This document shows positions 62,519 to 64,000 of a DNA stretch of 64,000 nt, piece after piece. Source of the stretch: Aliirhizobium smilacinae (GTDB lineage: Bacteria > Pseudomonadota > Alphaproteobacteria > Rhizobiales > Rhizobiaceae); NCBI RefSeq assembly GCF_006335145.1, contig NZ_VDMN01000008.1, positions 1-64,000 of the forward strand, read 5' to 3'. A program made the translations under genes and the position numbers. Numbering within the stretch: the first letter of the stretch is position 1; the number at the start of each line of letters is the position of its first letter. The notes under the pieces were generated by a model. It saw only the letters and a program-made list of their open reading frames with translations, was not told the origin of the DNA and searched no databases.

Positions 62519-62780
62519 TCAGAGCCAGGAAAAGCTGATCAGAATGGCAAATCAGATCGCCACATTCTTCCTGTCCCAGCCGGAAGCAGGAAGAGCAAGT
62601 GGCGTCGCCTCCCATATCAACAAGTTCTGGGAGCCGCGGATGCGCAGGCATCTTTTCGATAGCCTTGATAAGGGCGTGGATGGGGTGATGCCGCTTGTCA
62701 TGGAAGCTTCAGCGATGATCAACAGGCCGTCTGCGCCTGCGGAGGTGGACAGGCGAAATGACGCTCCGAAATCGATCTGA
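62508..62780 (+). CDS. fdsD: NAD-dependent formate dehydrogenase delta subunit
   Basis: A 90-residue accessory subunit with the family pattern KLIRMANQIATFFLSQPEAG, VASHINKFWEPRMRRHLF and a GVDGVMPLVMEA end. FdsD is needed for activity of NAD-linked formate dehydrogenases, perhaps for assembly or stability. ATG 62508 has GGAG 9 bases upstream. It follows fdsA directly; the FdhD-type sulfurtransferase (fdsC) that often lies between them is absent from the window. Confidence 0.9.
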   Translation: MSHDQSQEKLIRMANQIATFFLSQPEAGRASGVASHINKFWEPRMRRHLFDSLDKGVDGVMPLVMEASAMINRPSAPAEVDRRNDAPKSI

Positions 62781-62884
62781 GGCCACATCAGGTAGCTGAA
62801 GCGTTAGGTATTGATGCTTTGTCGGGATCGGCAGGTCAGCATCCTGTGATTAAGCAGATACGAATTTTTCTTGACAACCCGGGT

Positions 62885-62902
62885 CTTCTTTCTCAAAAGA
62901 AG
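62885..62902. promoter_or_regulatory. Palindrome in the bfd promoter region
   Basis: CTTCTTT and AAAAGAAG pair around a CTC centre, just after TTGACA (62871-62876). The palindrome would cover the -10 region and is a candidate operator for an iron regulator such as Irr or RirA. It does not match either consensus well enough to name one. Confidence 0.4.
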
Positions 62903-62936
62903 ATAGCTTTGGTCATGTTTGGCAGGTCTTCTGGAA

Positions 62937-63248
62937 ATGCTCGTCTGCAGCTGCAACTACATCACGGACAGGGAAATCAAGGACGTCATCGTTCATCTTC
63001 TTGACGAAGACTGTTGGCAGCTCATCGTTCCGTCCAAAGTCTATCACGCAATGAGCAAACGTGGTCGCTGTTGCGGCTGTTTCCCGAATGTCGTTGATCT
63101 CATCATCCGCACGACAGAAGAATATCATGACAGCCGTCACTCGACGGAAGACGAAGTCGTTGTATATATGTCCCGCCTAAGACAATTCCATGAGGAAAAC
63201 AGGAGAGCGGACATTGAAAGGCGACTCAAGAGTAATCGAGCGGCTTAA
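62937..63248 (+). CDS. bfd: Bacterioferritin-associated ferredoxin
   Basis: [2Fe-2S] protein that reduces ferric iron in bacterioferritin to release it. The 103-residue protein has the ligands Cys4 and Cys6 (VCSCNYIT) and Cys45 and Cys48 (RCCGCFPNVVDLI). It is longer than the 64-residue E. coli form because of a charged C-terminal tail of ~35 residues. ATG 62937 places the first motif at the N-terminus; its ribosome site is weak. Its 3' end overlaps the bfr start by 35 bases, so the two iron-storage genes are coupled. Confidence 0.88.
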   Translation: MLVCSCNYITDREIKDVIVHLLDEDCWQLIVPSKVYHAMSKRGRCCGCFPNVVDLIIRTTEEYHDSRHSTEDEVVVYMSRLRQFHEENRRADIERRLKSNRAA

Positions 63249-63699
63249 CGAGGCACTATTCCTCGAATTGGGAGCCGTAAACCAATACTGGCTGCATTAT
63301 CGCCTTCTCAGCGATTGGGGTTTCACCAAGCTCGCGAAGAAGGAACGTGCCGAATCCATCGAAGAGATGCAGCACGCTGATCGTCTGATCGATCGCATCA
63401 TCTTCCTCGAAGGCCATCCGAATCTCCAGACGCTCGCGCCGCTCCGTATCGGCCAGAACGTCAAGGAAGTCCTGGAAGCCGATCTTGCCGGCGAATACGA
63501 CGCCCGCAACGCCTACAAAGCATCCCGTGATCTCTGTCATGAGGCCGGCGACTACGTTTCCATGAAGCTTTTCGAAGAGCTGCTCAGGGACGAAGAAGGC
63601 CATATCGACTTTCTGGAAACTCAGCTCGATCTTCTCGCCAAGATCGGCGAGGAGCGCTACGGGCAGCTTAATGCCGAATCCGCCGACGCTGCGGAGTGA
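63214..63699 (+). CDS. bfr: Bacterioferritin
   Basis: 24-subunit iron storage protein, 161 residues from a TTG start, the standard length. Ferroxidase ligands Glu18 (ALFLELGAV), Glu51 and His54 and the haem ligand Met52 (SIEEMQHADRL) are at their canonical numbers, and the second Glu pair is in LLRDEEGHIDFLE. TTG 63214 is chosen because GGAG sits 8 bases upstream and it yields these numbers; an ATG at 63190 would add eight residues. Followed by a strong terminator. Confidence 0.95.
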   Translation: MKGDSRVIERLNEALFLELGAVNQYWLHYRLLSDWGFTKLAKKERAESIEEMQHADRLIDRIIFLEGHPNLQTLAPLRIGQNVKEVLEADLAGEYDARNAYKASRDLCHEAGDYVSMKLFEELLRDEEGHIDFLETQLDLLAKIGEERYGQLNAESADAAE

Positions 63700-63705
63700 C
63701 ATTCG

Positions 63706-63735
63706 AAAAGACCCGGTTTTCGAGCCGGGTCTTTT
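63706..63735. terminator. Bidirectional terminator after bfr
   Basis: AAAAGACCCGG (63706-63716) and CCGGGTCTTTT (63725-63735) form a perfect 11-bp stem with an 8-base loop. It ends bfr on the plus strand and can serve rppH on the minus strand. Confidence 0.88.
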
Positions 63736-63768
63736 GCATTTTCTCGGGCTTGATGCTGGCAGCGGGAA

Positions 63769-64000
63769 TCAGGCGGCTGCCTTCGCCAGATGGGCAAACT
63801 CCGCAACGACCTGATCGTAGACCACGCGCTTGAAGGGAACGATTAGACCGGGAAGATCGGCCATTGGTTTCCATTCCCAGGCGTCGAATTCCGGTTCGTG
63901 GCCGCCCGGAGGGGGATTGATTGCGATCTCGCTCTCATCGCCTTCGAAGCGAAAGGCAAACCAGCGCTGGGTCTGGCCGCGATATTTTCCTTTGAGCCCG
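63769..64000 (-). CDS. rppH: RNA pyrophosphohydrolase, C-terminal part (cut by window edge)
   Basis: The last 76 residues of a Nudix protein read GLKGKYRGQTQRWFAFRFEGD, then NPPPGGHEPEFDAWEWKPMADLPGLIVPFKRVVY, ending HLAKAAA. The YRGQTQRWFAFRF and PEFDAWEW wording is typical of RppH (NudH), which removes 5' pyrophosphate from mRNA to start decay. The Nudix box and start codon lie outside the window. Confidence 0.88.
   Translation of the reverse strand, partial: GLKGKYRGQTQRWFAFRFEGDESEIAINPPPGGHEPEFDAWEWKPMADLPGLIVPFKRVVYDQVVAEFAHLAKAAA

Noticed and set aside
1..64000. CRISPR arrays, tRNA or rRNA genes, insertion sequences, integrase or phage genes
   Set aside because: No regularly spaced repeats, cloverleaf sequences, transposase motifs (DDE) or integrase motifs were seen on either strand.

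Overview
The window looks like a chromosome segment from the family Rhizobiaceae (Rhizobium/Agrobacterium-like). The evidence is the gene set: a fructose-type frcR-frcBCAK locus, an aerobic cobalamin (CobG-type) cluster with CbtAB and a CbiD, an NAD-linked fds formate dehydrogenase, and a rhizobial-style large palindromic intergenic element. The genus call is an inference from content; no rRNA or other marker gene is present.

Layout. 0.4-8 kb: purC, then a TetR regulator followed by a complete tripartite RND efflux pump (adaptor, inner-membrane pump, outer-membrane channel), closed by a bidirectional terminator. 8-11 kb: efp facing epmA-epmB, the EF-P beta-lysylation set. 11-17 kb: a secreted GH5 glycosidase, purU, an 892-residue three-domain fusion whose active sites all look decayed, and two small unknown genes. 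17-22.5 kb: a stand-alone Lrp-type ligand-binding domain, a LysR regulator and a divergent FAD oxidoreductase, ALDH7-type dehydrogenase and P1 peptidase, probably for pipecolate/lysine-type amino acid catabolism. 22.5-24.2 kb: an uncharacterised pair, a membrane protein and an alpha/beta hydrolase. 24.2-44.7 kb: the cobalamin cluster. Two cobalamin riboswitches lie back to back: one leads cbtB-cbtA-cobO-cobQ on the minus strand, the other leads a DUF1636 gene-cobW-cobN-cobG-cobH-cobI-cobJ on the plus strand, followed by cobL-cobE-cobM and cobA-cobB with cobK and cbiD inserted in opposite orientation. cobC and cobD sit at the left edge. 44.8-45.6 kb: an exported MsrA. 45.7-50.7 kb: frcR divergent from frcB-frcC-frcA-frcK. 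50.86-51.02 kb: a minus-strand small RNA made of four hairpins, each showing a CUCCUCCC loop. 51.3-56.7 kb: an oligopeptide-type ABC transporter. 57.2-62.8 kb: fdsG-fdsB-[palindromic element]-fdsA-fdsD. 62.9-63.7 kb: overlapping bfd and bfr. The right edge holds the 3' part of rppH.

The most interesting items are the multi-hairpin anti-Shine-Dalgarno RNA beside frc genes whose own ribosome sites read GGGAGGAG, a palindromic repeat inserted in frame inside cobG, the decayed three-domain fusion protein, and the two head-to-head gene starts in the cob cluster that lie only 1 and 4 bases apart. All family names come from reading motifs and gene order; no database search was run.
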